From positions 2,480,001-2,544,000 of the forward strand of contig OY759767.1 of the NCBI GenBank assembly GCA_963662705.2: 64,000 nt of DNA, given 5' to 3'. The notes beneath the pieces were generated by a model. It saw nothing but the letters and a program-made list of their open reading frames with translations. It was not told the origin of the DNA and did not search any database. A program made the translations under genes and the position numbers. Below, piece after piece: positions 16,535 through 25,640 of the stretch; the stretch's first letter is position 1; each line of letters opens with the position of its first letter. Source of the stretch: JAPPHA01 sp963662705. Lineage in GTDB: Bacteria > Pseudomonadota > Alphaproteobacteria > Rhodobacterales > Rhodobacteraceae.

Positions 16535-17415
16535 GATTGCGGATTTTTCGGCGGTGCCATGTTTTCGTCCGCCGCAAGTCCGTCGAGATAGTCGCGGACG
16601 GTTTCCCGATTGCGCTCGCGAAACTTCTGAAAGTCCGGCTTACGCCGTTCGAGAAACGCGTTCATCCCCTCCATGGCCTCATCGGAACCCCAGACGTGGG
16701 CGAGCAACTCCATTCCCTGCTGCCAGGAGGCATAGAGCTCGTCCGACTCGTGATTCAGTGACTTCTTCGTCTGTCTCAGGGTCTGCGAACTCAGGGACTT
16801 GAACTGCGCGCACCAGTTTTCGGTGGCCTGCCGCAGTTCCGACTGTGGGACGACGCGGTTGATCAGTCCGACGCGAACGGCTTCCTCCGCCGTGAAGGTC
16901 CGGCACATGAAGATCATCTCGCGAGCGAGTCGTTCACCGATCAGCCGCGGCAGGTACTGTGTCGCTCCAACCGTCGGACAAGCGCCGACGCGGGCGCCAG
17001 TCTGGCCGAAGACCGAATTTTCGGACGCAATGACGAGATCGCACCACAAGGCCAATTCGTGCCCGCCCCCCATGCACCATCCGTTGACCATGGCGATCAC
17101 GGGGATCGGGAGTCCGCGAATTGTCATCGCGAGTCCGAGCATGCGCTCGTTCCAGTGCGCGGCGTTGACCCAATTCAGCCGCATCATCGCAAAAAAGTCT
17201 CCGCCGGCCGAAAACGCCTTGTCACCGGATCCGGTTACGACCGCGCAGGTTATCGACGGGTCGTCCCTGGTCGAACGAAGCGCATGAATGAGTTCATCCA
17301 GTGTCTGTTCCCGGAAGGCATTCCGCACCTCCGGCCGATTGATCGTGACCCATGCGACCTGGTCTTTAACCTCGTACAGGATCTCCCGGTAATGGCCCTC
17401 TCGGTTCTCGTTCAT
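16531..17415 (-). CDS. enoyl-CoA hydratase/isomerase (crotonase) family
   Basis: A 294-residue crotonase-fold enzyme. Both oxyanion-hole segments are clear: DKAFSAGGDFFAM and NGWCMGGGHELALWCDLVIA. The NRPEVRNAF start block is standard. GTGARVGACPTVGATQY-like sequence near residue 145 and the length recall MenB/BadK-type enzymes more than short-chain hydratases. I start at MNENREGHY, which has GGAG six bases upstream. The gene lies between the VOC protein and the CoA-transferase in the same operon, so it probably hydrates or opens the acyl-CoA that the transferase makes. Confidence 0.88.
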   Translation of the reverse strand: MNENREGHYREILYEVKDQVAWVTINRPEVRNAFREQTLDELIHALRSTRDDPSITCAVVTGSGDKAFSAGGDFFAMMRLNWVNAAHWNERMLGLAMTIRGLPIPVIAMVNGWCMGGGHELALWCDLVIASENSVFGQTGARVGACPTVGATQYLPRLIGERLAREMIFMCRTFTAEEAVRVGLINRVVPQSELRQATENWCAQFKSLSSQTLRQTKKSLNHESDELYASWQQGMELLAHVWGSDEAMEGMNAFLERRKPDFQKFRERNRETVRDYLDGLAADENMAPPKNPQS

Positions 17416-17435
17416 TGCTTTCTCCAGTTTTCGTA

Positions 17436-17888
17436 TCACGCGTCTTCGGATTCCTGCTCGGATTCCTCGATCTCGACCAGCGTTCCAAGGGTAGACTTGG
17501 GATGAAGGAAGAACAACGGACGCCCGTGGTAACCCGGCCTCGGGCTGTTCAGTGGCCGCAGCCCCCGTGCCAATGATGCCGCGTGGGCGGATGACGCGTT
17601 ATCCGTCGCAAGGCAGATGTGGTGCAGCCCGCCCTCCGGATTTCGATCGAGGAAACGGCCAACCGGCGAATCCCGGCTCAATGGTTCCATCAGTTCGATA
17701 TCGGCGTTCGCCAATCGCACGAACGCAATTCGGATGGACTGCCCGGCCAGGGTGACGGCCTCGCTAACATCGGCGGCAAATCTCTCCCGAAAGAACGAGA
17801 TTGCAGAGTCCAGGTCGGGAACCGCCAGCGCCACGTGGTCGATTGATCCGACTTTAACCGGCCCGGGATCTTCAGTGCCCTCGCCCAT
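17436..17888 (-). CDS. VOC-fold protein, methylmalonyl-CoA epimerase-like
   Basis: A 150-residue glyoxalase-fold protein with the metal-ligand pattern HVALAVPDLDSAISFF, GGLHHICLATDN and LVEIEE (His, His, Glu) and VGRFLDRNPEGG, as in methylmalonyl-CoA epimerase. I start at MGEGTEDPG, preceded by GGGAGGG at good spacing. It is the promoter-proximal gene of the minus-strand operon with hydratase, CoA-transferase and enolase; no mutase genes are present, so it may epimerise another 2-substituted acyl-CoA. The 244 bases to the divergent amidohydrolase gene must hold both promoters, which I could not place. Confidence 0.75.
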   Translation of the reverse strand: MGEGTEDPGPVKVGSIDHVALAVPDLDSAISFFRERFAADVSEAVTLAGQSIRIAFVRLANADIELMEPLSRDSPVGRFLDRNPEGGLHHICLATDNASSAHAASLARGLRPLNSPRPGYHGRPLFFLHPKSTLGTLVEIEESEQESEDA

Positions 17889-18132
17889 CGTGCCCTCCCG
17901 TGCGCATCGGCGTTCCACCAGGACACCGTTTCCCTTCGGAACACGTACCATAAGGACAAGTTTCGTCGCAAGAAACCCGAATCGCGGCCTGCGACACGGT
18001 CCGCCGCCGAGGTCGCTACGGTTTCTGGACACCGGCAATTGCGGCCTTTAGCCTCTCCTTCCGCGAATCGGGCCATGACCCGGGCGGGTCCTGAAGTTCG
18101 GACCGGATTGAGGCGAGACGGCGGGGGGAACA

Positions 18133-19122
18133 ATGAACATCAGGACAATCGACATCCATGCGCATTTCTTTCCGGAGGCCTATCTGAAACTGGTCGCCGA
18201 GGAAGGCGGCCAGTACGGGATCGGTGGCGAATGGGATGGAGTCGGTGGACCGAGTATCGCCATCGGCAATCGGATCACGCCGGTGGAGATCCGCTATTAC
18301 GACATTTCGGCAAGGCTGGCCTCGATGGACGACCAGGGCGTCTCCGTCCATGCCCTGTCGCTCACCCAACCGATGGTCTACTGGGCGCCCGCGGATCTTG
18401 CGAGGCGCCTGTCGGAAGCCTTCAACGACGCCTGCGTCGAGGCTCACCTCTCCCACCCTGACCGATTCGTCGGTCTGGCGACTCTTCCGATGCACGAACC
18501 CGACGTTGCCCTGGCGGAACTGGCCCGAATCCGGGACTTGCCGGGAATTCGGGGTATCTACATGGGCACCCGGGTCGGCGACAGGGAACTGTCCGACGAA
18601 AGTTTCTTCCCGATCTACGACGCAATTCAGGACCGGGGATTCGCGGTGTTCCTTCATCCCGTCAACGTTGTCGATCCCGCCCGACTTCGGAAATTCTATC
18701 TGACGAATTTTATCGGCAATCCGACCGAATCGGCGATCGCTGCCTCCCATCTGATCTTCGGCGAAGTGCTGGACAGGTTTCCGGACTTGACGTTCTGCCT
18801 GCCGCACGCCGGCGGTACCTTCCCCTACCTTGTGGGACGAATCACGCACGGATGGGGGGTACGCCCGGAATGCCGGCATTTGCGCAATCCGCCGGATACG
18901 TATCTGCGGCGGTTCTACTACGACACCATCACGCACGCCCATCCGGCCCTGGACTACCTCATCTCGCTTGTCGGCGCCGACAGGGTCGTCCTTGGCAGTG
19001 ACTTCTGCTTCGACATGTCCTACCAGCGTCCGGTCGAGTTCGTCACCCAACATGCGGGCCTCAGCGAGAACGAGCGGTCCTTGATTCTGTCCGGGAACGC
19101 GACTAGGCTTCTGGGTATGTGA
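18133..19122 (+). CDS. ACMSD-type amidohydrolase/decarboxylase
   Basis: A 329-residue amidohydrolase of the ACMSD (amidohydrolase 2) branch, acting on C-C or C-N bonds of carboxylated substrates. Metal-binding residues are visible as IDIHAHFFP at the N-terminus, FLHPVN in the middle, PHAGG, and GSDFCFDM near the C-terminus. The family includes aminocarboxymuconate-semialdehyde, gamma-resorcylate and related decarboxylases. It is divergent from the VOC/CoA-transferase operon and upstream of a RidA-like protein and the TctCBA importer, so it probably acts early on the imported compound. Confidence 0.85.
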   Translation: MNIRTIDIHAHFFPEAYLKLVAEEGGQYGIGGEWDGVGGPSIAIGNRITPVEIRYYDISARLASMDDQGVSVHALSLTQPMVYWAPADLARRLSEAFNDACVEAHLSHPDRFVGLATLPMHEPDVALAELARIRDLPGIRGIYMGTRVGDRELSDESFFPIYDAIQDRGFAVFLHPVNVVDPARLRKFYLTNFIGNPTESAIAASHLIFGEVLDRFPDLTFCLPHAGGTFPYLVGRITHGWGVRPECRHLRNPPDTYLRRFYYDTITHAHPALDYLISLVGADRVVLGSDFCFDMSYQRPVEFVTQHAGLSENERSLILSGNATRLLGM

Positions 19123-19216
19123 GACCCGAACAGCAGCGGCGGCGAAACCGCGGTGGCCCCCGGGTGTCGTTCCGAAAACCCGATGCTTCCGGCATCGCTT
19201 TGTCTTGGAGGTAGGA

Positions 19217-20602
19217 ATGCGGCGCAGGGAGGTGCCGACCGAACCGGAAGTCACCGCCTGGCCCGACTACCCGGCGGCTGTCCGCGGAGGCGGGTTCGTG
19301 TTCACTTCGGGAGTGAGAGGGGGGCGGACGGACGCCAAGCCCGCGTCCTACTCCGATGTGCCGCCTGAATTCGCCGGACCTTCGCAAGGCTTCGTCCTGG
19401 TCGACGAGTTGGAGGGGGAGGCGACGGCGGACGCGTGGCGCGCTCACAGCAATCTGGAGCGCGTCCTGGCCTGTGCCGGGACGCGGGGCGACCAGATCCT
19501 GCGGCAGCGCATGTGGCAGCGCGACAAGCGGTTCTTTCCGGTGCTCGAACGGGTTCGGAAGATCTGGCAGCCCGAGGCCGCCCCAAGCAGTGGGCTCGGC
19601 GTGTCAAGTGTCGGAGGCCGGTGCGGCGGCTGGTTCGGAATCGAGGGAATCGCGGTCGACGTCGAGGACCAGAACTGCCTCGGCGCGCGCCAGATACTGA
19701 CCCCTGCCGGAGACGCCGCGAACCCGTCGGCCTCAATCTACTCGCAGATGTCTGCAAGCGGGCCGCTCGTCTTCCTCGCCGGCCACATTCCAATCAGGAC
19801 CGCACTGCCGGGCAAGCCCGTGGTTTCCAGTTTCGACGATGTTCCGGAGGAGGGACGGTTCCTTGAGACAGGACGCAGTCATCCGGACGCGCGCGACGGC
19901 CCTATCGCAGCTCAGACCTGGTTCGTCTACAACGAGATTCGACGTGCCTTGGCGAGCAACCGCATGGCGATGTCAGACATCGTGCATGTTCGCGTCTATC
20001 TCGCCGACCTTCGTGATTTCGGGACCTTCCACCGGGTTCATCAGCACTTCTTTTGTGACTGTGCTCCCGCGTTGACTGTGGTCGGGTTCGATGAGGTGGG
20101 TCACAAGGGTTGCAGAATCGAGATTGAACCGACGGCGCTGCGTCCGGGCACTCTTGGCCGTTCCGATCTCGCGTGGCCCTGGCCTGCCCCCTTCGCTGGT
20201 CCTGCCGCCGTTGGTGCGGGTCCGCTCCTGCTATTCGCGGGCATGTTGGGAGTCGGGCCGGGCGGCCGCATTGTGGGAAGTGCCGAAACGGTCGCTCCCG
20301 AAGCGTCGGATCTCGTGCGCTCGCTGGAGTCGGGCACGAGTTCACCATCGGTGCCGGCACAGATCTGGTGGGCATGGCGCCGCATCCAGGAATGCTGCGC
20401 CGCGTCCGGGATCGGCACGGAGGCGATCGCCAAGACCGTGGTCTATCTTCGCTCGGAAGCGGACCTCATCGCCTACGAGGCGATTCGTTCCCTCTTTACG
20501 GCCGGGGATCTGCCGGCTTTCGACTGCGTGTTCGTGCCGGATCCGGGACCGGTCGAGGAAGCTGCAGTTCAGATCGACGTGACAGCATTGAACTGCGTTT
20601 GA
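19217..20602 (+). CDS. triple RidA-like domain protein
   Basis: A 461-residue protein in which I see three successive RidA/YjgF-like units: about 1-150 (FVFTSGVRGG, then AHSNLERVLACAG and MWQRDKRFF), 175-310 (LVFLAGHIPI, VRVYLADLRDFGTF, RIEIEPTAL) and 315-461 (LLLFAGMLGVG, KTVVYLRSEADL, VQIDVTAL). The arginine that RidA uses for imine hydrolysis is not where expected in any unit. The start at 19217 has GGAGG just upstream. Single RidA proteins remove reactive enamines; a three-domain chain suggests a pseudotrimer in one polypeptide. Its place before tctCBA ties it to the imported substrate. Confidence 0.8.
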   Translation: MRRREVPTEPEVTAWPDYPAAVRGGGFVFTSGVRGGRTDAKPASYSDVPPEFAGPSQGFVLVDELEGEATADAWRAHSNLERVLACAGTRGDQILRQRMWQRDKRFFPVLERVRKIWQPEAAPSSGLGVSSVGGRCGGWFGIEGIAVDVEDQNCLGARQILTPAGDAANPSASIYSQMSASGPLVFLAGHIPIRTALPGKPVVSSFDDVPEEGRFLETGRSHPDARDGPIAAQTWFVYNEIRRALASNRMAMSDIVHVRVYLADLRDFGTFHRVHQHFFCDCAPALTVVGFDEVGHKGCRIEIEPTALRPGTLGRSDLAWPWPAPFAGPAAVGAGPLLLFAGMLGVGPGGRIVGSAETVAPEASDLVRSLESGTSSPSVPAQIWWAWRRIQECCAASGIGTEAIAKTVVYLRSEADLIAYEAIRSLFTAGDLPAFDCVFVPDPGPVEEAAVQIDVTALNCV

Positions 20603-20650
20603 TTTCGGGTTAATTTGAAAAATATTCGAACTTTCTGGGAGAGAAGATCA

Positions 20651-21625
20651 ATGAAAGAACTGGTAACTCTTGGTGTGTCCGCTGCTCTGGCCGCGGTACT
20701 CGCAAATACGGCGCCCGCGATCGCGCAGGACGGATATCCCGACCGGCCGATCAGTGTCGCGGCATGTTATCCGGCCGGCGGCGGCGTCGACCGCAATTTG
20801 CGGATGGTCGAGCGCGTTGCCGCGAAGTATCTCGGGCAGTCGCTGCTTCCGCAGTACCGGACCGGAGGATCCGGAACGGTCGCGATGCAGTTCATCAAGG
20901 AAGCGGATCCCGACGGATATGAGTTGGCGATCTGCGACAACGGCGGCGCAATAATTGCCCCGATCGCACAGGGACTGGATCTCGACGCGGATGACTTCAC
21001 ACCAATCGCGCAGGTCTCTTTCGTCCCGTGGATCATGACGACCCGGGCGACATCCGCTTATGAAAACCTCGAGTCGTTCCTCGAGGCGGCGATGGCCGCA
21101 AGCGACCCGATCGCAATTGAGATCTCCGACATTGCGACGTCGGACCACTACGGGTGGCTGCTTTTGCTCAAGCAGGCAGGAATCTCGCCCGCGAAGTTCA
21201 AGTGGAACCCGCATGGCGGCGGAGGTCCGAAAATGAGGGCAATCATCGCGGGAGAGGGCGAACTCCTGTTCGACGACGCCGGCGAGATCGAGGGTTACGT
21301 GAAGGACGGCACCCTGCGTCCGCTTGCCGTGGCCGCGGCGTCACGCCTTCCCCAGTTTCCGGACGTGCCGACCATGCAGGAACTGGGCTACGACGTGATC
21401 GCAGGATCGTCGGTCGCGATCTACGCTCCACCCGGCCTGTCGGATGACAAGGTGGCCAGACTGCAGGACGCCATGCGGCAGATCAAGCAGGATCCCGCCT
21501 TGCTCAAGGCATTCGAATTGACCTTGCAAGACCCGGACACGTTCATCGTCGACGAGTTCGAGGCGGCATGGCGCAAGGACTGGGAGAACGCGTCCGAACT
21601 GCTGAAGGCGGCCCTGGGTGGGTGA
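20651..21625 (+). CDS. tripartite tricarboxylate transporter substrate-binding protein (TctC/Bug)
   Basis: A 324-residue periplasmic binding protein of the Bug/TctC family. A signal peptide (MKELVTLGVSAALAAVLA, cleavage after AIA near residue 25) precedes YPDRPISVAACYPAGGGVDR, the usual start of the mature fold, and PDVPTMQELGYDV with YAPPGLSDDKVARLQDAM near the end. GGGAGAG supports the start at 20651. It delivers a carboxylate to the TctAB membrane pair encoded next. Ligands of this family are very diverse, so the substrate cannot be read from the sequence. Confidence 0.92.
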   Translation: MKELVTLGVSAALAAVLANTAPAIAQDGYPDRPISVAACYPAGGGVDRNLRMVERVAAKYLGQSLLPQYRTGGSGTVAMQFIKEADPDGYELAICDNGGAIIAPIAQGLDLDADDFTPIAQVSFVPWIMTTRATSAYENLESFLEAAMAASDPIAIEISDIATSDHYGWLLLLKQAGISPAKFKWNPHGGGGPKMRAIIAGEGELLFDDAGEIEGYVKDGTLRPLAVAAASRLPQFPDVPTMQELGYDVIAGSSVAIYAPPGLSDDKVARLQDAMRQIKQDPALLKAFELTLQDPDTFIVDEFEAAWRKDWENASELLKAALGG

Positions 21626-21652
21626 ACTTCCCATCCGGACGGTGGAAGGTTC

Positions 21653-22129
21653 TTGAGATGGAAGCTTGAGGGTACGCTCGCCGTTGCTGTACTCACGGTA
21701 GGCGTACTCCTCTTCTTCACGGCGCCAAACCTGGTTCGGGGTTGGGCGTTCTCGATTCCGGGGACAACCGATGTCGCGCTGGAGCCGGTATTTTTCCCGC
21801 GCCTCGCGTCGTTGCTGCTGGCGTCCTCGGCAGTGCTCGTGCTGGCGACAATCCCGCTGCGCTCGGGTGCCCTGCCGGCGGTCGAGACCGATTCCGGTTC
21901 CTACCTGCGCGCGGGCGCGGGCCTTGCCGGCATCCTGGTTTACCTGATCTCAGTGATCACCTTCGGGTTTGTCGTTTCCACGGTCGTGTTCATAACCGTC
22001 GCCAGCTTTATCGGAGGATACCGAAAGTTGGCGATTGTCATTCCGGTCGCGATCGGAGTCGCGGTCGCGCTGAGACTTGTATTTCGGTTCGGCCTTCATG
22101 TGGGCCTGCCTGAAGGGCTCCTGCTCTAA
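21653..22129 (+). CDS. tripartite tricarboxylate transporter small membrane subunit (TctB)
   Basis: A 158-residue protein with four predicted helices, the size and topology of TctB. DVALEPVFFPRLASLLLA is the conserved feature of the family, where a P-x-FFPR motif follows the first helix. The start is a TTG at 21653 with GGAAGG just upstream; the nearby ATG is in another frame and stops at once. It lies 27 bases after the binding-protein gene and 17 before tctA, completing an ordinary tctCBA order. Confidence 0.88.
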   Translation: MRWKLEGTLAVAVLTVGVLLFFTAPNLVRGWAFSIPGTTDVALEPVFFPRLASLLLASSAVLVLATIPLRSGALPAVETDSGSYLRAGAGLAGILVYLISVITFGFVVSTVVFITVASFIGGYRKLAIVIPVAIGVAVALRLVFRFGLHVGLPEGLLL

Positions 22130-22146
22130 CCGACGGACGGAGATCG

Positions 22147-23664
22147 ATGTTCGAGGATCTGCTCGCCGCCGCCGTCGTCGTCTTCAACTGGCAGACCATC
22201 GCTGCGATTTCAGCCGGCACGATTGCCGGCCTCATGATCGGCGCGATCCCGGGGTTGAGCGCGACGATGGGAATGGCGCTGCTTTCGCCGTTTACTTTTT
22301 TCGTGGGGCCGTTGATCGGTATTCCGTTTCTCATCGGCCTGTTCAAGGGAGGAACGTTTGGCGGATCGATTTCCGCGATACTGATCGGCACGCCGGGAAC
22401 TGCGGCCAACGCGGCAACCCTTCTCGACGGCTACGAGATGCGGAAACAGGGCAAGGCGGGGCCCGCCATCATGGGTGCGCTGAACGCCTCGCTGATCGGG
22501 GACGCCTTCGGAACGGTTGCCTTGATTTTCGGAGCGCCGGCGCTGGCCCTGATCGCGATCCAGTTCGGCCCGCACGAGTTCTTCGCGCTGGTGCTCTTCT
22601 CGCTCACCATGATCTGCTATGTCTCAGGACGTTCCCTCGCAAAGGGCGTCCTCGCCGCCACGATGGGCGTGTTCTTTGCGTTGATCGGGACCGACCCGAT
22701 CGGGGGCACTCCGAGGCTCACGTTCGGCCTGCGCGAACTCACGGGCGGATTGAACGTCATTGCCTTGGTGACCGGACTTTTTGGCATCACCGAGGTGCTC
22801 ATCCAGATGGAGTCGTTTGGGAGAAGCCGGAAGAGCGTGGCGAGTTCGGTCAATGTCCATCTTGCCGGTGCGGGAATGCAATTCCGATCCGTCGTGAAGC
22901 ATTTGTGGACGATCGTGCGTTCCTCGCTGGTCGGTACCTTCATCGGCGCGCTTCCGGGAATCGGCTCTGAGACCTCGCCCTGGGTTGCCTACGGTTTGGC
23001 GAAGCGGGCCTCGAAAGAACCGGAGAAATTCGGCAGGGGCGCCTACGAGGGCGTTGTGGCCCCCGAGGCGGCCAACAATGCCGTGTGCGCCGCCGCCATG
23101 ATCCCGATGCTCGTGTTCGGGATTCCCGGCGACATCGTCACGGCAATCCTGATGAGCGCGCTCATCGCCCAGGGCCTGCAGCCGGGCCCGTTTTTGATTT
23201 CCGAACACCGCGATGTGATCTTCGGGTTGTTCATGTCCGTCCTGTTCGCAACCGTCGCCCTTTACGTTTTCGGGCGTTTGACGATGCGCTGGTGGATTCG
23301 AATCATGACGATCCCGCGGCCGCTGCTCTACTCGATCGTGGTCGCGTTCTGCGTGGTCGGTACCTACTCGGTGAAATCCAGCAGTTTCGACCTCGCGGTG
23401 ATGTTCGCTTTCGGGATAATCGGCTACGTCTTGCGCAAACTCGACATCGCGATCGCGCCGATGCTGCTGTCCTTCGTCCTCGCCAAGATCCTGGAGGAAT
23501 CTCTGCGCCGAGGGCTGGTGCAATCGGACGGGAGCATTCTTGCCTTCTTCGAGAGGCCGATCACGGCCGTCATCCTGTCGCTGACGGTGCTGGTCCTGAT
23601 CGCGTTCGCGGTTCTCGAATTGCGGCGACGCAGGACCGGTCGAACGCGGGACGAGACGGGATGA
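22147..23664 (+). CDS. tripartite tricarboxylate transporter large membrane subunit (TctA)
   Basis: A 505-residue integral membrane protein with about twelve helices. The duplicated signature is visible: GAIPGLSATMGMALLSPFTF with FGGSISAILIGTPGTAANAA in the first half and GALPGIGSETSPWVAYGLAK with IPGD in the second. It forms the sodium- or proton-driven channel of a TTT importer. All three subunits are intact and contiguous, so the system is probably functional. The following 106 bases lead into a second RidA-like gene. Confidence 0.93.
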   Translation: MFEDLLAAAVVVFNWQTIAAISAGTIAGLMIGAIPGLSATMGMALLSPFTFFVGPLIGIPFLIGLFKGGTFGGSISAILIGTPGTAANAATLLDGYEMRKQGKAGPAIMGALNASLIGDAFGTVALIFGAPALALIAIQFGPHEFFALVLFSLTMICYVSGRSLAKGVLAATMGVFFALIGTDPIGGTPRLTFGLRELTGGLNVIALVTGLFGITEVLIQMESFGRSRKSVASSVNVHLAGAGMQFRSVVKHLWTIVRSSLVGTFIGALPGIGSETSPWVAYGLAKRASKEPEKFGRGAYEGVVAPEAANNAVCAAAMIPMLVFGIPGDIVTAILMSALIAQGLQPGPFLISEHRDVIFGLFMSVLFATVALYVFGRLTMRWWIRIMTIPRPLLYSIVVAFCVVGTYSVKSSSFDLAVMFAFGIIGYVLRKLDIAIAPMLLSFVLAKILEESLRRGLVQSDGSILAFFERPITAVILSLTVLVLIAFAVLELRRRRTGRTRDETG

Positions 23665-23770
23665 TCCGGCGAGCGCCACGCGAAAAACAAAACGCGTCAC
23701 GTCGACCGGACCCGTTGACACCGCGCCCGCGAACCGAGCCGCTCTTTAGGCGACCACTGCGGGAGGAGGA

Positions 23771-25069
23771 TTGCTCCACATGAAAATCGAGTACCAGCAT
23801 CATCCTGACGGTCCTCCCGGAACGCCGCCGATCGCGGCGCGTGCGGGGGACCTTGTTTTCACCGGGGGACAAATGGCGGTCCACCCGACGCTGGGCATCC
23901 CCGCGGAGGCAAAGCTGCTGCCGAACTACTATTGGCACGGGTCCAGCGTTCACCGGCAGTTGTCGTACGTCTACGCGAACCTGGACACGACCCTGCGGCA
24001 ACTGGGAACCTCATTGCCGAGATGCCTCAAGATCAACTCGTACCACACGGATCCGGGTGAGGTCGACATGGCGTTGCGTGTTCGGAAGGAGTGGTTCGAC
24101 GCGGCCGCTGCTCCACCGAGCAGCCTTCTGATCATTCCCGAACTCCCGGTGCACGGGGCGACCGTGAGTCTCGACATGACGGTGCTTGCCTCGGACGCGG
24201 AACTGGACCGCGAACTGGTGCCGATCAAGAGCGTCCAGGCCATTGGCCAGGTCGCCGCAATCGGGTGGTCGGTGTACTCGCAGGCCGTTCGGGGTGGCGG
24301 TTTCGTCTTCACGCGCGGAACGACATCCACCGGGCCGCGCGGCCCGATCGACGAAATCGTTCCCCATCCCGAACTGCCATACAGACATAACCCCGTTCGA
24401 TTTCAGACGAGATACGTGCTCTCGTACCTGGAAAAACTTCTCGATGACGCGGGGTGCAGCTTCGCCGACGTCGTGCGCGCAGAAATCTATCTTGAGCGCA
24501 TGTCCGACTTCGCCGTGTTCGACGAGGTCTGGCGCGAGCACTTTCCGGTCGACCCGCCGGCCCGGTTCATCGTTCAGTCCCGTTTGGCCGTCCCGCACAC
24601 GGTTGTGGAGATCGAACTGGTGGCAATCGACCCCGGGGGGCCCTACAGGAAGGAGATCATCTCGACGGACGACGCACCAACGCCCCTGGGCGCGGAACCG
24701 CAGGCCGTGAAGGCGGGACCCTACCTGTTTCTCTCCACGCAGATGGCCACCGACTACCGCTCGGGTCTGGCCATCGAGGCACGCCCGGATCCCGACTTTC
24801 CGTTTCACACGTCGAGCATCGGCCTCCAATCCCGCTACATTCTGAGGAATGTGGAGGCCATCTGCCGCGCAGCAGGGACGAACGTCCGCAATCTGGTGAA
24901 GCGTCGCGCCGTGTACGCCGACTACAACGAACTCCAGGAAGCGGAAGAGCCGTGGCGGGCGAAACTCGGCGACCGGTTGCCCCCGACCACCAACCTGCGC
25001 ACGGACGGCCCCGCCCTGGTGCCGGGATGCAGGGTTCTGTACGACCTGACTGCCGTGATCGATGGTTGA
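23771..25069 (+). CDS. second triple RidA-like domain protein
   Basis: A protein of about 430 residues with three RidA-like units: 20-135 (AGDLVFTGGQMAV, HGATVSLDM), 150-285 (GGGFVFTRGTTS, VRAEIYLERMSDFAVF, SRLAVPHTVVEIELVAI) and 310-430 (GPYLFLSTQMATD, RRAVYADYNELQ, RVLYDLTAV). Only the middle unit keeps an arginine in the position of the RidA catalytic residue (SRLAVPHTVVEIE). Start is ambiguous: TTG at 23771 directly behind GGGAGGAGG, or ATG at 23780. It shares layout but little sequence with the protein at 19217-20602, so the two are old duplicates rather than a recent copy. Confidence 0.78.
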   Translation: MLHMKIEYQHHPDGPPGTPPIAARAGDLVFTGGQMAVHPTLGIPAEAKLLPNYYWHGSSVHRQLSYVYANLDTTLRQLGTSLPRCLKINSYHTDPGEVDMALRVRKEWFDAAAAPPSSLLIIPELPVHGATVSLDMTVLASDAELDRELVPIKSVQAIGQVAAIGWSVYSQAVRGGGFVFTRGTTSTGPRGPIDEIVPHPELPYRHNPVRFQTRYVLSYLEKLLDDAGCSFADVVRAEIYLERMSDFAVFDEVWREHFPVDPPARFIVQSRLAVPHTVVEIELVAIDPGGPYRKEIISTDDAPTPLGAEPQAVKAGPYLFLSTQMATDYRSGLAIEARPDPDFPFHTSSIGLQSRYILRNVEAICRAAGTNVRNLVKRRAVYADYNELQEAEEPWRAKLGDRLPPTTNLRTDGPALVPGCRVLYDLTAVIDG

Positions 25070-25169
25070 GATCCCGGCGGACGAAACGACATTCTCGCCC
25101 GAACGCGACAGCAGCCGGAGCGATCGTGAACCGGTTTGACCGGGATCCGAAATATTCAGGAGGAAACCA

Positions 25170-25601
25170 ATGGTGAAGAGACTGTTGTTGAACCCGGACG
25201 ACATGTGGGCGCGCGTCGAAAACGGTGAACTGCTGTACACTCCGATCGTCGTGGTCAGCGACGAGTCGCACACGCACATCTACCTTTCCGGCCAGACGCC
25301 GCGGCTGCCGAACGGTGACGTCGTCGCGAAGACGATGCGCGAGCAGTTGCGCCAGACTTGCGAGAACATTGGAATCGGTCTCAATCACGTCGGAGCGACG
25401 TTCGACGACGTCGTGACGGCGACGACCTACGTGCTCGATCTCGCAGAGTACTACGAGGCGTCCGATGAACGCTTCAAGTACTTCCGGAACAACCGGCCCG
25501 CAAGCACGCTCATTCAGGTGGCCGGGCTGGGTGTCCCCAAGGCCAGGGTGGAAATCACCGTCGAGGCGATCATCGAGACCGAGCGATTCCGCGTCGACTG
25601 A
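25170..25601 (+). CDS. single-domain RidA-like protein
   Basis: A 143-residue Rid-family protein that should form the usual trimer. THIYLSGQTPRLPNGDVVAKTM, FDDVVTATTYVLDLAEYYEA and RVEITVEAI match the family. The catalytic arginine of RidA is replaced (VAGLGVPKARVEI), which places it with the Rid paralogues of unknown activity rather than the imine deaminases. CAGGAGGAAACC gives a strong ribosome-binding site. It is the last gene of the amidohydrolase-Rid-TctCBA-Rid run and converges with the ABC permease gene. Confidence 0.85.
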   Translation: MVKRLLLNPDDMWARVENGELLYTPIVVVSDESHTHIYLSGQTPRLPNGDVVAKTMREQLRQTCENIGIGLNHVGATFDDVVTATTYVLDLAEYYEASDERFKYFRNNRPASTLIQVAGLGVPKARVEITVEAIIETERFRVD

Positions 25602-25640
25602 CGGGAGGCGTTCGCGCGGTCGGCCGGGCGGAGACGTGCG

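Noticed and set aside
16679..16906. Short minus-strand frame within the hydratase gene that looked like a separate small protein
   Set aside because: It is an out-of-frame reading of the crotonase-family gene.
18016..19254. A 412-codon minus-strand frame over the amidohydrolase gene
   Set aside because: The plus-strand protein has all amidohydrolase metal motifs; the reverse frame is arginine/aspartate-rich and unlike any family.
22624..23721. A 365-codon minus-strand frame inside tctA
   Set aside because: It is a shadow of the transmembrane protein gene, with histidine/arginine/aspartate bias typical of antisense frames.
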